Below, one piece after another: positions 4,765-5,521 of a stretch of 5,521 bases of DNA. Every line of letters begins with the position of its first letter. The first letter of the stretch is position 1. The stretch lies in NCBI GenBank assembly GCA_947259435.1, contig CAMYMP010000457.1, positions 1-5,521 on the forward strand. Reading direction: 5' to 3'. Origin of the DNA: an uncultured Woeseiaceae bacterium (GTDB taxonomy: Bacteria > Pseudomonadota > Gammaproteobacteria > Woeseiales > Woeseiaceae). The notes under the pieces are model-generated. The model did no database searches. It was not told the DNA's origin and was given only the letters and a program-made list of their open reading frames with translations. The translations under genes and the position numbers were made by a program.

Positions 4765-5521
4765 AGATATTTTGAATAGGCGCTGACGTACTTCGCGGCA
4801 TTGTCGGCCGAAATCAACACAGCCTTGCCGGTCTTCGGCGCGTCCGCGCGCAGCGCCGCGGCCAGAAGTGCACCCGTTGTAGGTCCAACCATGATGCCCT
4901 CCTTGCGTGCGAGATCGATGCCGGCTTTGTAAGCCTCTTCATCGCTGACCGAAACAAGGCCGTCTAGCAGGTCACGATCGAGTATTTTCGGGAAGTGTTC
5001 GTCGGGCAGGCCCGTAACGCGCTTCAGTCCTGACAACTGATGGTGGCGACTCGCCGGTTCGATGGCGATGATCCTGATGTCCGGATTCTGTTCCTTGAGA
5101 AACCGCCCGACGCCGCTTATCGTTCCGCCAGTGCCGATGCCGGCAAAGAAATAGTCGATCTCGCCGTTGGTCTGGTTCCAGATCTCCGGCCCGGTCGTGC
5201 GGTAGTGCGCCTCGACATTCAGTTCGCTCTCGTATTGATTCGGGCTGACGTACTTGCCGCCGTAGGCTTCGCTTTCAACCATGCTCTTGACGACACCGCG
5301 GGCGCCTTCGGTTGGAAACAGCGGGCAGAGTTCATCTTCGACTTCTATCAGTTCAGCACCGAGGAAGCGCAGCAGTGATTTCTTCTCCTCGGGCGTGCCG
5401 TCCGGCACCGCGATTTCGATCGGGGTGTTACGGGCATTGGCAATAGCGGCCAGCGCTATGCCCTTGTTGCCCGCGGTCGGCTCGACCTGCGCCTGATCGG
5501 CCTCGAGATGGAGTCCCTGCA
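4761..5521 (-). CDS. PLP-dependent cysteine synthase family protein (5' partial)
   Basis: The frame is open to the right edge, so the start lies outside the window; the GTG at 5408 is an internal Val codon. The 253 visible residues are the C-terminal part of a fold-type II PLP enzyme. Seen are the substrate loop EPTAGNKGIALA (13-24), HYRTTGPEIWNQ, the PLP phosphate loop GIGTGGTISG, HHQLSGLK, SVSDEEAY, GIMVGPTTGALLAAAL, and a C-terminal ISADNAAKYVS corresponding to the segment near the pyridine nitrogen of PLP. The Schiff-base lysine is off-window. The family joins O-acetylserine (or phosphoserine, or homocysteine with serine) to a sulfur donor; TAG in place of TSG in the loop fits cystathionine beta-synthase-like or CysM-like branches better than classical CysK, but the exact substrate cannot be assigned. 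The Lys in GNKG, where Thr is usual, is notable. It is not in an operon with anything visible. Confidence 0.87.
   Translation of the reverse strand, partial: QGLHLEADQAQVEPTAGNKGIALAAIANARNTPIEIAVPDGTPEEKKSLLRFLGAELIEVEDELCPLFPTEGARGVVKSMVESEAYGGKYVSPNQYESELNVEAHYRTTGPEIWNQTNGEIDYFFAGIGTGGTISGVGRFLKEQNPDIRIIAIEPASRHHQLSGLKRVTGLPDEHFPKILDRDLLDGLVSVSDEEAYKAGIDLARKEGIMVGPTTGALLAAALRADAPKTGKAVLISADNAAKYVSAYSKYL

Noticed and set aside
5406..5408. GTG at 5408 as the start of the cysteine synthase family gene
   Set aside because: It is the Val in EIAVPDGTPEEKK, and the in-frame upstream sequence encodes the conserved EPTAGNKG loop, so the gene continues off the right edge.
1..5521. Mobile element, CRISPR array or phage-related system
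   Set aside because: No transposase or integrase motifs, terminal or spaced direct repeats, tRNA or att-like sites were seen; the genes are chromosomal housekeeping or regulatory types.

Overview
The window is a gene-dense, moderately GC-rich bacterial chromosomal segment, most likely from a gammaproteobacterium. The best taxonomic clue is a long-chain-flavodoxin protoporphyrinogen oxidase (HemG) very close to the enterobacterial type. This rests on protein character only; no rRNA or other strong marker is present. I see no tRNA, rRNA, CRISPR array, transposase or other mobile element.

Layout from left to right: (i) the 3' part of a plus-strand MscS-type mechanosensitive channel with a long helical N-terminal region, open to the left edge (to 1933). 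(ii) A minus-strand two-gene unit, read right to left: an ArsR-type HTH fused to an SRPBCC/AHSA1 domain (3184-2426), then an exported SRPBCC/AHSA1 protein (2429-1776). The two are joined by an ATGA overlap, and the second runs 158 nt antisense into the end of the channel gene. (iii) A minus-strand monofunctional proline dehydrogenase (4148-3265) that is broken by a frameshift with an apparent small deletion. (iv) A short divergent intergenic region (4149-4236). (v) Plus-strand hemG (4237-4764). (vi) The C-terminal part of a minus-strand PLP-dependent cysteine synthase family enzyme (4761 to the right edge). hemG and this gene meet tail to tail, and both stop codons lie in one CTAG.

The most interesting region is the control of the ArsR-SRPBCC unit. 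On the minus strand there is a perfect consensus promoter (TTGACA, 18 nt, TATAAT at 3222-3193). Its spacer is filled exactly by an inverted repeat (ATGCAAC-N6-GTTGCAT, 3198-3217), which looks like an autoregulatory operator. The -10 box ends 8 nt before the ATG, so the mRNA should be leaderless or nearly so. Inside the gene, at the junction between HTH and SRPBCC domain, a strong Shine-Dalgarno (AAGGAG) lies 5 nt before an in-frame ATG (2875). The locus could therefore make both a full-length regulator and a free SRPBCC domain, followed by a second, exported SRPBCC protein. A plausible but untested reading is a small ligand-responsive module with a cytosolic SRPBCC sensor domain and an extracytoplasmic SRPBCC partner. 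The other genes are ordinary housekeeping or stress functions with no evident functional link to it.
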